DNA of 64,000 bases from JAHDCJ01 sp039028895 (lineage in GTDB: Bacteria > Bacteroidota > Bacteroidia > Chitinophagales > Saprospiraceae): NCBI GenBank assembly GCA_039028895.1, contig JBCCHF010000022.1:1-64000 (forward strand), in the 5' to 3' direction. The translations under genes and the position numbers were made by a program. This document shows, one piece after another, positions 17,260 to 27,287 of this stretch. Below the pieces are notes generated by a model, which saw only the letters and a list, made by a program, of their open reading frames with translations, searched no databases and was not told the origin of the DNA. Each line of letters opens with the position of its first letter. The stretch's first letter is position 1.

Positions 17260-18363
17260 ATGTTTAGACAATTCACCATAATATTGGTTTTGATGGTAGG
17301 CTTCAGTATTGGATCAATCGCACAAACCATCTCCCTTGATGTATCAAAAACGCACTTACAGACAGGTTTTCTTGGAAGTGCTGAAGTCAATCCAATGTCG
17401 GGAACGGCACCTTTTACCTATTCCTGGAACCATGGCCCTACTAGCAACACAGTAGGTGGTCTTACAGATGGAATATATTATTTAAGTGTAACAGATCAAT
17501 TAGGAAATCAAGGAAATGCAGAAGTAGAAATTGGACACCTTATTCTTTGGGATCTCGCCTATAGTGAGAATATAACAGCATTAACAAACTCTACAATTTC
17601 TCATGATCCTGATTCCACCTGGGGCCATATTTCATCGAAAAACACTTTAAGTGTGGCAAATGATGGTTCTGTAGTGTTTTCTATGGATAACATATCAGGT
17701 ATTGCGGGTGCAACTTATAATGAATATATGCTTAGCCTCGTACCTGATACGGAATTATCAAATCATGATTATGTCTGGTTTGGAGTAGGTATTCAGGATA
17801 ATACTGCCCAGATTATTCAGGAAAATAACGTTGTAGGAAGTTTTCAGGTATCAACTGGCGATGAAATCAGGGTAAGAAAAAAAGGTGATGTATTCAGTAT
17901 TGAAAAAGACAATGTTCCTTTTTATTCCAAAACGATGGATACCAGGCGGATAGTTGAATTTTGCGGCCGGATGAATTTTACTTTACAGACGGTTAATTTA
18001 CCTTCCTTGTATGTCACCTTTCCTTTTGTTCCAGAGCCAATAAAAGTCTATAAGAAATATGCCGAATTGTCAAAAACACCCACAAGTGGTGTTTTCAAAA
18101 CAGATGATGAGGCGTTGAATTTCAAGTTTCAAAACCAATATGCTGTGGTAGGAAATGATGCCCTGAAATTTAAAATTTTTGACGATACCAGGACTGTTGT
18201 TGCGGACCATAATTCCATTTACATACCTAAATCCTATGGCACAAATTGGGTCCAAATACCATTAAACACAGCCGGGTTGATTGATCAGAAGGTGTATATG
18301 ATGGAATTAATTGAAAACAAAGGAGAAAAATATTACCTCAGGTTCAAATTTATTGATGAATAA
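17260..18363 (+). CDS. Secreted protein with one SprB-like repeat
   Basis: 367 residues with a signal peptide ending IGSIAQ. Residues about 27-90 form one SprB-type repeat (TAPFTYSWNHGPTSNTVGGL then GIYYLSVTDQLGNQ), a unit common in Bacteroidota surface adhesins. The remainder is beta-rich, including a lectin/LamG-like stretch (VWFGVGIQDNTAQII) and a C-terminal domain that may bind carbohydrate or partner proteins. It has no T9SS tail. The next gene starts 2 bases after its stop, so translation is likely coupled. Possibly an accessory or receptor-binding component of the RHS system. Confidence 0.65.
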   Translation: MFRQFTIILVLMVGFSIGSIAQTISLDVSKTHLQTGFLGSAEVNPMSGTAPFTYSWNHGPTSNTVGGLTDGIYYLSVTDQLGNQGNAEVEIGHLILWDLAYSENITALTNSTISHDPDSTWGHISSKNTLSVANDGSVVFSMDNISGIAGATYNEYMLSLVPDTELSNHDYVWFGVGIQDNTAQIIQENNVVGSFQVSTGDEIRVRKKGDVFSIEKDNVPFYSKTMDTRRIVEFCGRMNFTLQTVNLPSLYVTFPFVPEPIKVYKKYAELSKTPTSGVFKTDDEALNFKFQNQYAVVGNDALKFKIFDDTRTVVADHNSIYIPKSYGTNWVQIPLNTAGLIDQKVYMMELIENKGEKYYLRFKFIDE

Positions 18364-18365
18364 CT

Positions 18366-18881
18366 ATGAAAAAGGAAATTTTATTTATAGCTATTGGCCT
18401 TGTGCTATTCTTTTTAGTCCCTTCCATGATCATTAACCCTACGTTCAATGCCAAGGTCGGTTTCGTAAACAATCACTTGCTTTTCGAAGGGTTCAATGGA
18501 AAAAAAGCCCTTGAGGCCCGACTTACTGAATTTGGTGAAACTCATCAACCTGTTCTGGACTCACTTGAACTGCAACTCACATACCTGTATTCAGAAATCC
18601 AGGCTGGGAAAGAGGATTTAATTCCTGCTTATTCAGCAAAAGAACTTGCTTACAAACAACTAAGCCAGGAGTTTGAACAAAAGTACAATGCTCAAAGCCA
18701 GGAATATATGACGTCCATTTGGAAACAGATCAATGAATATGTGGAAGCTTATGGTGAGGAGTTCCAATACGACTACATTTTTGGGGCAATGGGCAATGGC
18801 AATTTAATGTATGGAAATCGTGAAAAAGATCTCACAGAGGAAGTTTTAAAATTTATCAATGAAAAATATGAGGGTATTTGA
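18366..18881 (+). CDS. OmpH/Skp-family periplasmic chaperone
   Basis: 171 residues. A hydrophobic signal or anchor (LFIAIGLVLFFLVPSMII) is followed by the OmpH pattern: KVGFVNNHLLFEGFNGKKALEARL, a long charged coiled-coil helix, and the typical ending YDYIFGAMGNGNLMYGNREKDLTEEVLKFIN. Skp-type proteins hold unfolded outer membrane or secreted proteins in the periplasm. Finding a dedicated copy inside this operon suggests a client among the two giant proteins. Its end overlaps the next gene by 23 bases. Confidence 0.8.
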   Translation: MKKEILFIAIGLVLFFLVPSMIINPTFNAKVGFVNNHLLFEGFNGKKALEARLTEFGETHQPVLDSLELQLTYLYSEIQAGKEDLIPAYSAKELAYKQLSQEFEQKYNAQSQEYMTSIWKQINEYVEAYGEEFQYDYIFGAMGNGNLMYGNREKDLTEEVLKFINEKYEGI

Positions 18882-19479
18882 ATTTGTCCTACTGGCACTT
18901 TTGGTGTTCACCGGATGTAAATCTGATATGCTGCCAGCCGATCTGGTGCAATGGGTACGCAATTCTGAAAATGGTCTGCGAAAGACTAAAGAAGTAGGTG
19001 ATCTAAAAGTGGAAGTTTTATACAAGCCATATGCCTACCAGTTGGCTAATAATTTTAGGTCAAATGATATAAATGCTGACCAGTATTTTGAAAAACTAAA
19101 AAAACTTGAAGGTCTTCAATACTTCGATATGAAACTATCGGTTAAAGGAGACAAGGCTACAGATATCACCCGATACAGGGTGGCCAATGAAACAGAATTA
19201 CAAGAACGATTATACTATTTGTCCTTTCCGATGAAGGATGATATTACCCTTGTTGAAGGTACAGATACGCTGAGTTGTGCTTTATTTCATTTCGAGCGGT
19301 CATATGACCTTGCCGATCATCGCACCTTTGTTCTCGCCTTTGAATCAAATAACAATGAGAAGGTTCCTGAAGATAAAACCTTCATTTTCGATAGCCCTTA
19401 TTTCGGCACTGGACCTTTAAAGTTCAGATTTCAAAAAAAAGATATTGAACGAATACCACAAATCAAATTATTACCATGA
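18859..19479 (+). CDS. Lipoprotein of the RHS operon, function unknown
   Basis: 206 residues with a clear lipobox (LLALLVFTGC). The mature part alternates helix and strand (for example DLKVEVLYKPYAYQLANNF and LKKLEGLQYFDMKLSV) and ends in a basic amphipathic tail. I do not recognise a family. Its start is nested in the chaperone gene and its stop overlaps the start of giant gene A by four bases (ATGA-type), so these genes are translationally coupled. Possibly an outer-membrane-anchored partner for A. Confidence 0.7.
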   Translation: MKNMRVFEFVLLALLVFTGCKSDMLPADLVQWVRNSENGLRKTKEVGDLKVEVLYKPYAYQLANNFRSNDINADQYFEKLKKLEGLQYFDMKLSVKGDKATDITRYRVANETELQERLYYLSFPMKDDITLVEGTDTLSCALFHFERSYDLADHRTFVLAFESNNNEKVPEDKTFIFDSPYFGTGPLKFRFQKKDIERIPQIKLLP

Positions 19480-22400
19480 AACTGGATGCCAAATATCGTT
19501 TTCTAAGAAGAACATCATTTTTCATTATTTGTCTGATGGCCTTCCAGGCTGCATTTCCTCCTGGGGCTCTTGCATTGACTTCAGGACCCACCCAGCCAGA
19601 GTTCCAATCATTTGAACCAGTGGGAACTACCCAAATGGTAGATTTGTTTTCTGGCGATTTTACATACAACATCCCTTTGTTTAATCTGCCGGGGCCAAAT
19701 GGAGGGTATCCATTTAATTTATCCTATAAACCTGAAAGCAATATTGATGCGGAATCAGGACCCTTCGGACTTGGATGGACGATAAATCCGGGAGTCATTA
19801 ACCGTCAGATGCGTGGGTTGCCTGATGATGCTGATGGAAGTGCAGCTGAAGCGGATAAGATGTCCATCACCTCTCATATGAAAAATAGTTGGACTGCCGG
19901 TGTAAACTACGGAGGTGGTGCCGAATTTTTCGGATTTTTTGATTTCTCATTAGGTGTCAGTGCTTTTTACAACAATTATAAAGGAGTCGGTTATAGTATT
20001 AAGCCTGGCGTAGGTTTCCACTTTGTTTCTGAAGATGGCCTGAGAAGCGGTGGATTTGGCTTAGACATGAGTTTAAATAGCCAGGAAGGCGTCGGATTGT
20101 CTCCTTCTATGAGCCTAACTGATATGAGTGATTCCAAGTATACAAGTTTTAGTGTTGGCCTTGGTATTAATTCAAGACAGGGCCTTACTGACATGGGACT
20201 TGCATTTTCGGGAGGTGATCAGAAAAAAGAAGAAAAGAGTCAGGAAAATGCAAGTGAACAAGGCGATAATGCTCAGCCTGTTGCTGATCCTGATGATGCC
20301 AAAAAAGAAAAACCCGACAATCCGTTTTCCGTTTCACGCAGCGCTTCTATTTCCTTTGCCAACCAGAGTCATTCCCCAAAAATTGATATGCCATGGTTGT
20401 CTACCAATTTTAGCCTTTCATTCAAGCTTGGCGGTTCTTTTTGGGGTTTATTCCCTAATGGATATGTTAGTGGTTTTTATAGCAGCCAGCGATTTTTGAA
20501 AAATGGAAAAACAATCCATAAACCAATATTTGGTTACTTGAATCACCATAAATCACTGCAAAATGATAATGCTCTTCTCGATTTTAATCGCACAAAAGAC
20601 GGTCCAATCCGTGAAGTAACGCCCAACTTGCCTATTCCAAATACCACACCTGATGTTTATGCATTGTCAGGGCAAGGTGTTGGTGGAATGTTCAGAGCTT
20701 ACAGATCAGATGTTGGCATTCTACATGATAACAAAGTACTCAGTTTTGGTGGTGGTGGGTCAATTAGTGGAGAGGCTCTGTTTATGCATGGTGGATTTGA
20801 CGGGAAAGGTAATATTACCATAGCTAACTCAGGGAAATGGTCCTATCAAAATGGGTTGACCGGCCAATATGATTTCGTCGCAACGGGAGATGGTTTATAT
20901 GAACCGGCTTATTTTAAAACTCAAGGTGAATCCGTTACGGAAAGGTCATCGATTCTAGATGATTACATTGGGGGCTCATCACCGATGAGAGCCAACCTTC
21001 TTGACCATTCGGCAGGTTTAAATTATTTTGCAAAAGGAGCCTCACCAAACACTTCATTGACTGGAGAACGCACAGAACGTCAACCCAGAAATATGGCCAA
21101 CATTCCATTAACGAATGAGGAGCTTCACTCCAATACCAGTCTAAACGAGTTCCAAATTCAACATTATAATGGCTATGAAGATTTTAAAACACCTCCTTCA
21201 ACTGTTTTTGATGTAGAAAATTACACCAACCGTAAACCACATCATATCGGAGGATTTATTTCCTATGAACCTAGTGGTCTAAGGTATAATTATGGCATTG
21301 CTGCCTATAATAATGTTCATGAGGAACGAGTATTTTCTCATATCGGAAATGACTGTGATGCTGTTGTTGATATAAACACAACAGGAACAGGTATTGATGA
21401 GGAAGTGGATTATGATATTGCGGGAAGCGATAAATTTTTTAGAAAAACTGAATTACCTGCTTACGCTCATGCTTATCTCCTTACCTCTGTGTTAGGAACC
21501 GATTATATTGATGTTAATGACAACGGACCGGATGAAGCTGATCTAGGCTACTGGGTGAAGTTTTCTTACACCAAACTTCATGATGACTTCATGTGGAGAG
21601 CTCCTTATCATGGTGCTAATTTCATGGAAGGTTATGAGGCAAAACAAACAGATGATAAGGCTTCTTTCCTGTATGGAGAAAAAGAAATCTGGGCATTGGC
21701 CAGAGTTGAAACCAGAACTCATGTGGCCATTTTCGAAATGTCTGACCGATCTGATGGTATTGAAGCGGCTGGTAGATTTGCAAATTCAGGTATTGGAACG
21801 CTGAAACTTCAACAAGTTGACAATATTAAGCTTTATACAAGACATGAGCTTGAGAATGCTTCGACACCTGTACCTATTCAAACCATTGACTTCACTTATG
21901 GATTTGACCTTTGTAAAGGCACACCAAACAGCATAGGAACTAACAGTGGAAAGTTGACCCTTAAAGAACTAAGTTTCAAATACGAAAACAGTAATAGAGG
22001 AGCACTAAACCCTTACGAATTCCATTATGATGGTGAGAATTATGACTATAGTGAAAATCGTCATGACAGATGGGGCATTTATAAAGAGCCCAGAAACGGA
22101 GAAGAATGTAACAACCTGGGATTTCCATATACAGAACAATTTGATCATACCTGGGCTTCAGAGAAAGTTTTTGAAAAAGAATTGGCAAAAAGGGCTTCAG
22201 CATGGAGTTTGTCAAAAATCACCTTGCCTTCGGGGGCTACAATTGACATAGATTACGAGCCCAAGAGTTACGGCCATGTTCAAAACAGGGTGGCTACACA
22301 AATGACCAGAATTGTATCATTTCAAGATAGAGAAACAGAGCCTTTTGACGATGATGACAACAATGGTATTGTAGATGGCAATGATGTGGACCTGCAACTT

Positions 22401-25400
22401 TGTCACGATTGTACATTACCCGAAGATCGAAAGGTGTATTTTGAGTTAGAACACAGAATCCCAACTACAGCAACACCGGATGAAAAAAAGGCTTTGATGG
22501 ACGCCTACTTTAAAGATCTTCAGGTAAATCCTGAGACCAGGAACAAACAAGTTTATTACTCGGTCAAATTAAAACATAAAGAAAATGGCAACCTGTACCA
22601 GACTGTTTCCGGTTATGCAGATGTTTTAACTGGGGTTTATGGCAGTAACTACGGTATTGATGAATCTCTTGCCTATAATGGAGATTATATATGGGGCTAT
22701 GTCACCCTTGCACCTGCAAGAGTAGGGGATAATGAATATCCTGAATATCACCCTTTTTCTCTCGCCTACTGGCAATTTATGAGAACAGATATGTCTGAAT
22801 TGGCTTTTAATGCCGGTACGCCTTCTGCTGACGAACCTGTTCAGCAGGCACAGATCAGACAAACCGTGAGAAGCCTCATCGCACCCTTTAACGATATAGC
22901 TGCCATGTTTAAAGGATATTACAAGTATTGCAGAGCAAAAGGATTTGCCAAACAAATGGTGCAGTCAAAGTCGTTTATCAGACTCAATAGTCCGGATGAA
23001 AAGAAATATGGCGGAGGTGTCCGTGTAAAGAAGATTGTACTTGACGACCATTGGTCTGCATCAGAAAACATCAACGAGCCCAATACCTTGGGCCAGGTGT
23101 TTGAATATGAAGGTGGTGTAGCTGCATACGAACCATTGATTGGTGGAGACGAGATTGCTCTTCGCGAACCTCGCAATTATACTGAAAGCGTTCCGCTCAG
23201 AACTGATAACCAATTATACTTTGAATACCCCGTCAATGAAAGCTATTTCCCTGGACCTAAAATAGGTTATGAAAAAGTGACCGTAAAAGCTCTGGCGACC
23301 TATATGGCAGGCCTGAATAATGATGAACTAAGTGATGAATTTGCATTAGTAAGGGGTAGTGGTCCTGGAGAACTGCCATATGGTATTTCGACAACGGGTA
23401 AGGTAGTAAACGAGTTTTATACAGCTAAAGATTTCCCTGTAATTACAGACCAGACAGAAGTCGACAAGACTATTACAAAAAGAAGTATTAATACTTTGGT
23501 TTTCGGATCAAGTAACACTAGTTTCCTAACGGCTTCGCAAGGCTATTCTATCGAGCTCAATGATATGCACGGCAAGGTGAGAAAGGTAAGTAATTTTGCG
23601 CAGGCTCCTGATGGTTCTTTCTCTGAAGAACCTGAAAGCTGGACTCGCTATAATTATAAGCATGATACGAAAGTAGTTAACAGTAAACTGGTAAAAGTGC
23701 CAAATAGTAAGGTAGAGGTTCTATTATCCAATGATGAGGTGGAAACCAGTCCCGGCTCCCAGGTTTGGGAGTTGCCAACCGAAGATCGAATGATCGGTGT
23801 AGATTATGAGGTGTTTAACGATATGCGACAGGCTGGGTCTGTTTCTTTCGAAGCAGGTGCGCAATCTAACGTTGATGGGATTATTCTTCCTTTCTTTGGG
23901 ATTACCATTCCGTTACCATCTGTGCTGCCTGAAGTGAATTTCAGTGAAAGCAGAGTGAGAACAACGGTAACCAATAAGGTCATTCACCGCACAGGAGTTA
24001 TGGAAAGTACTGAAGCCTTCCAGAATGGTTCTTATGTCAAAACAGAAAATCTGCTCTATGATGCCAAAACTGGTGGGGTATTATTGTCGAAAGTTAAAAA
24101 TAACTACAATGATGATATTTACAACTATAGTATCCCTGGCCATTATGTTTATGATGGAATGGGACCCGCTTATGAAAATCTGGGTATGCACTTTGAAGCC
24201 TTTGTAGTAAATGACGAGCAATGTTCCGGATTGATGAGGGTTAGTGTTCCTATTGAACTTACATCTTCACTTGCTGAAGGAGATGAATTTTATGCGGTTG
24301 ATATTGCCGCTGAAACCGATTTTCATGTCACCTATGTCAAGCAGGAAGGTGGAGAGTTTTATTTTGCCATGAATGATTTTGATCTGGAAGGGCAAGATCC
24401 TGGAGTCCTGTTTAATTTTAAGTTGACGCGTTCAGGAAAACGGAATCATTTAAGCGCTACTGTTGGAAGTATTACCGCTAAGAGTGATCCTACGAAAAAT
24501 AGAATTGAGGATGATTGTTTGGCTGCAATTCCAGCTCCTGCAATTGTTGTAAATCCAGCAGAACCAATATATCATCTGGAAATAAATCCTGATTTTTGGA
24601 ATCTGGAAGTTGAACCTACTTCCGGGCATTGGGATGCTATTGAAATGTTTAATTGGGCAATTAGTCAAACAAACCTTTCAATATATACTTGTGGATTTCA
24701 AGATAAGGAGATGGTCGACCTTGAAGATTATCCTTCCTATGGAAATCTAAATCCCAACATTACTCCTTACACCTATTTTACTGACTTACTGAGGTATGGT
24801 TGTATAGGTAGTCCGGTTTGGAATGGCGCTCCATATTTTGTGGGTCCTGTTAACTATACATTTTACCAGTTTCTACAGGAACATAATATTACATCTGATA
24901 ATTTAACTAGTGTTTCTGTATTAGGTCTTGACCCCAACAACCCTACTCCCACAAGTATGGACAATAGCATTTTAGACCAATCTTATGTGATATGCGAATT
25001 TCATTTTATTGATGAATTTGGACAACCACAAGTTGTTCAGTACCCTATAGCAAAGGCCGCAAATTTCCGTAGTGTTCGAATTGTTGAGACAATAGGGAGC
25101 GTAAATAGTTTGGATTTAGTTGAAGAAAATCGAACTATCGATTACAAAACCATTGACAACGTCCTGGCTACGTCAGCCGCAACATTCTCCGACGACTGGA
25201 CGCCAAACAATAAAACGATAGACGACAATTTGCCGTCAGGAGAAAGTCTTGACGCAATCAATCCATATAAATCCGGACAAAAAGGAATCTGGAGACCTGA
25301 ACGCAGCTATGCTTATATAGCTGACCGTAACCAGGAAGGAGACCAGTATGCTTCGGTTACCACAGTAATGGAAACGACAATCGATTTAGCCAATGACGGC

Positions 25401-26546
25401 ACTTTCGATGCCATGCCGATATTCGATTATAACAATCCGTTCTTTTCAGAATGTAACGGATGGGAGTTTACAGGTGAAATGACTAAATATGGTAGTGAAG
25501 CAGAACTTGAAAACAGAGATGCGCTTGGTCAGTACAGTGCTGCCATCTATGGCTATAAAGACAATCTTGTAGTAGCTGTTGGAGCCAATACCCGTTACAG
25601 CGAAATGGGATTTGAGGGCTTTGAGGAGTTCAGCGATGGTAATCTGGCCACGCTCTCCACAAACCAGGTTCAGGGTATTGAAGACTTCCATTCGGGTAAC
25701 ATTGACATTATCCCTGTGGAAGGGGTACTCGAAGTTTATGATCATTTCCCGGTTGAGATAGGTAAAGAAGATCTGGTGGTTATCGACAAACCTTTCTCCT
25801 TGGATTGGCAACCTGCTGAAGTGGAACTTTTCATAGAAATGGAAAATGGTGTTGAGACTTCCTTCATAGCTACAGTTGACGAATTTTTACCCGCACCTGA
25901 TGGTCGGACTGGACTCGACCTCAACTTTACACCAGAATGTAACCCAACCGTTGGTACCGGGGTGCTTTGGAAAGGCCGGCTTGTTGCAGCGCGTGAGACC
26001 ATCGAAGAAGGCTGTTACGTACCTGCTACAGCCTCGGTTAGCTCGAACAGAGCTCATACTGGTAGTAAGTCCTTAAAGATTGAAGCACCTGGCAATTCCT
26101 TTAACCAAGAAACGCTTGACCTCATTCCTGGAAAAGAATATGTCATCAGTATGTGGGTTAGTCAGGAAGATATTAATCAGCATGATTTTGATAACAACAA
26201 TATCATAGCAGTAAATGGAAATACGATTCACCCCAAGGGGGCAGTCATCGAAGGATGGCAAAGAATGGAGGCCAAATTCACAGCCACACATAACAATGGA
26301 TTCCTGTTCCTGGTCGGCACGACCTGGTATATTGATGATATACGGATTTTCCCTGCTGATGGAAATATGCAATCCTATGTTTACGATCCTCAGAATTACC
26401 GCCTGATGGCAACGCTTGACAATAATAACTACGCAACATTCTATCAATACGACCCACAGGGTAATGTAAACATTATAAAAAAGGAAACCGAACGGGGGAT
26501 TGTCACTATTCAGGAGAATCAATCCTTTGTTAAAGAACAACAGTAA
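19476..26546 (+). CDS. Giant RHS-associated secreted protein A (SpvB-like/N-terminal half of a split RHS shell)
   Basis: 2356 residues. The signal peptide ends near residue 33. Residues about 40-115 carry the Bacteroidota RHS-associated start pattern (MVDLFSGDFTYNIPLF, ESGPFGLGWTINPGVINRQM, GLPDD), like the SpvB-type opening of TcB proteins. About residues 130-345 are short alternating strands resembling outer-membrane beta-strands, broken by a charged linker (about 248-285). The body is beta-rich with an aspartate loop (DDDDNNGIVDGNDVD). Residues about 2185-2295 look like a carbohydrate-binding galactose-binding-fold domain ending WYIDDIRIFP. It ends in one YD-type unit (ATFYQYDPQGNVNIIKKETE). 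It has no T9SS tail and no RHS core. Confidence 0.7.
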   Translation: MKLDAKYRFLRRTSFFIICLMAFQAAFPPGALALTSGPTQPEFQSFEPVGTTQMVDLFSGDFTYNIPLFNLPGPNGGYPFNLSYKPESNIDAESGPFGLGWTINPGVINRQMRGLPDDADGSAAEADKMSITSHMKNSWTAGVNYGGGAEFFGFFDFSLGVSAFYNNYKGVGYSIKPGVGFHFVSEDGLRSGGFGLDMSLNSQEGVGLSPSMSLTDMSDSKYTSFSVGLGINSRQGLTDMGLAFSGGDQKKEEKSQENASEQGDNAQPVADPDDAKKEKPDNPFSVSRSASISFANQSHSPKIDMPWLSTNFSLSFKLGGSFWGLFPNGYVSGFYSSQRFLKNGKTIHKPIFGYLNHHKSLQNDNALLDFNRTKDGPIREVTPNLPIPNTTPDVYALSGQGVGGMFRAYRSDVGILHDNKVLSFGGGGSISGEALFMHGGFDGKGNITIANSGKWSYQNGLTGQYDFVATGDGLYEPAYFKTQGESVTERSSILDDYIGGSSPMRANLLDHSAGLNYFAKGASPNTSLTGERTERQPRNMANIPLTNEELHSNTSLNEFQIQHYNGYEDFKTPPSTVFDVENYTNRKPHHIGGFISYEPSGLRYNYGIAAYNNVHEERVFSHIGNDCDAVVDINTTGTGIDEEVDYDIAGSDKFFRKTELPAYAHAYLLTSVLGTDYIDVNDNGPDEADLGYWVKFSYTKLHDDFMWRAPYHGANFMEGYEAKQTDDKASFLYGEKEIWALARVETRTHVAIFEMSDRSDGIEAAGRFANSGIGTLKLQQVDNIKLYTRHELENASTPVPIQTIDFTYGFDLCKGTPNSIGTNSGKLTLKELSFKYENSNRGALNPYEFHYDGENYDYSENRHDRWGIYKEPRNGEECNNLGFPYTEQFDHTWASEKVFEKELAKRASAWSLSKITLPSGATIDIDYEPKSYGHVQNRVATQMTRIVSFQDRETEPFDDDDNNGIVDGNDVDLQLCHDCTLPEDRKVYFELEHRIPTTATPDEKKALMDAYFKDLQVNPETRNKQVYYSVKLKHKENGNLYQTVSGYADVLTGVYGSNYGIDESLAYNGDYIWGYVTLAPARVGDNEYPEYHPFSLAYWQFMRTDMSELAFNAGTPSADEPVQQAQIRQTVRSLIAPFNDIAAMFKGYYKYCRAKGFAKQMVQSKSFIRLNSPDEKKYGGGVRVKKIVLDDHWSASENINEPNTLGQVFEYEGGVAAYEPLIGGDEIALREPRNYTESVPLRTDNQLYFEYPVNESYFPGPKIGYEKVTVKALATYMAGLNNDELSDEFALVRGSGPGELPYGISTTGKVVNEFYTAKDFPVITDQTEVDKTITKRSINTLVFGSSNTSFLTASQGYSIELNDMHGKVRKVSNFAQAPDGSFSEEPESWTRYNYKHDTKVVNSKLVKVPNSKVEVLLSNDEVETSPGSQVWELPTEDRMIGVDYEVFNDMRQAGSVSFEAGAQSNVDGIILPFFGITIPLPSVLPEVNFSESRVRTTVTNKVIHRTGVMESTEAFQNGSYVKTENLLYDAKTGGVLLSKVKNNYNDDIYNYSIPGHYVYDGMGPAYENLGMHFEAFVVNDEQCSGLMRVSVPIELTSSLAEGDEFYAVDIAAETDFHVTYVKQEGGEFYFAMNDFDLEGQDPGVLFNFKLTRSGKRNHLSATVGSITAKSDPTKNRIEDDCLAAIPAPAIVVNPAEPIYHLEINPDFWNLEVEPTSGHWDAIEMFNWAISQTNLSIYTCGFQDKEMVDLEDYPSYGNLNPNITPYTYFTDLLRYGCIGSPVWNGAPYFVGPVNYTFYQFLQEHNITSDNLTSVSVLGLDPNNPTPTSMDNSILDQSYVICEFHFIDEFGQPQVVQYPIAKAANFRSVRIVETIGSVNSLDLVEENRTIDYKTIDNVLATSAATFSDDWTPNNKTIDDNLPSGESLDAINPYKSGQKGIWRPERSYAYIADRNQEGDQYASVTTVMETTIDLANDGTFDAMPIFDYNNPFFSECNGWEFTGEMTKYGSEAELENRDALGQYSAAIYGYKDNLVVAVGANTRYSEMGFEGFEEFSDGNLATLSTNQVQGIEDFHSGNIDIIPVEGVLEVYDHFPVEIGKEDLVVIDKPFSLDWQPAEVELFIEMENGVETSFIATVDEFLPAPDGRTGLDLNFTPECNPTVGTGVLWKGRLVAARETIEEGCYVPATASVSSNRAHTGSKSLKIEAPGNSFNQETLDLIPGKEYVISMWVSQEDINQHDFDNNNIIAVNGNTIHPKGAVIEGWQRMEAKFTATHNNGFLFLVGTTWYIDDIRIFPADGNMQSYVYDPQNYRLMATLDNNNYATFYQYDPQGNVNIIKKETERGIVTIQENQSFVKEQQ

Positions 26547-26558
26547 AAACATACCAAC

Positions 26559-27281
26559 ATGATACGTATATGGCTATGTCTGGGCTTATGCCTGATGGGC
26601 TTCCTATGCTCAGCTCAAAACTTTGAAGCGGATCTGGAAAAGATGCAAAACGCTTATGTTTCAATCAGTGATTTTCACTTTAAAATGAAGATCAGGCATT
26701 TCACATCACCACAATCGAATTCTCCGGTGGCGACTGAAACCATGGAAGCATGTAAGTCGGGCGAACAAGTGATATTCAGAACGGATGACTATCAAATTCT
26801 GGTGAATAATGAGTGTATGATCTCACTTGCCAAAGCAAATAAGGTAATGGTTTATGCCCCTTTCGGGGAATATAATGAAGAACCTGAAAGCCTTGATACT
26901 GAACAAATAATGCCAGAAGTGGACAGTCTGCTTCAACAATTTGAGTCGATAATTTTCAAAGGGATAACTTCTGGTTTAAAGCATTACCGTTTGACCAGTC
27001 CAAACGCTATGATCATGCAAATGGACCTCTTTATAGACCCAACAGAATTCCTCATTCGGAAAACTGTATTGTTGTACCATCCCAGACTTTTTCCAGATAA
27101 CCAAAAAGTCGAAATAGACTACATTCTTACTGATGTCAATCCCGACTTTCCGACAGGCTATTTTGCAGAAACTCAATTTGTAGACAGACAGGATGATGAG
27201 TTGGTTCCATCAAAGGGCTACCAAGCGTACACCCTTGTTGTTAACACACCTTTTGAATTCGAACCCGAAACCGGACAATAA
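26559..27281 (+). CDS. LolA-like secreted carrier protein
   Basis: 240 residues with a signal peptide ending LCSAQ. The layout is that of LolA/outer-membrane-lipoprotein-sorting proteins: LEKMQNAYVSISDFHFKMKIRHF, then half-barrel strands (QVIFRTDDYQILVNNECMISL, KANKVMVYAPF) and LFIDPTEFLIRKTVLLYHP. LolA carries lipoproteins across the periplasm; this copy sits 12 bases after giant A and 6 bases before giant B. A role in delivering or holding these proteins, or the operon's lipoproteins, is likely, though the family call is by fold pattern only. Confidence 0.55.
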   Translation: MIRIWLCLGLCLMGFLCSAQNFEADLEKMQNAYVSISDFHFKMKIRHFTSPQSNSPVATETMEACKSGEQVIFRTDDYQILVNNECMISLAKANKVMVYAPFGEYNEEPESLDTEQIMPEVDSLLQQFESIIFKGITSGLKHYRLTSPNAMIMQMDLFIDPTEFLIRKTVLLYHPRLFPDNQKVEIDYILTDVNPDFPTGYFAETQFVDRQDDELVPSKGYQAYTLVVNTPFEFEPETGQ

Positions 27282-27287
27282 AAAATC

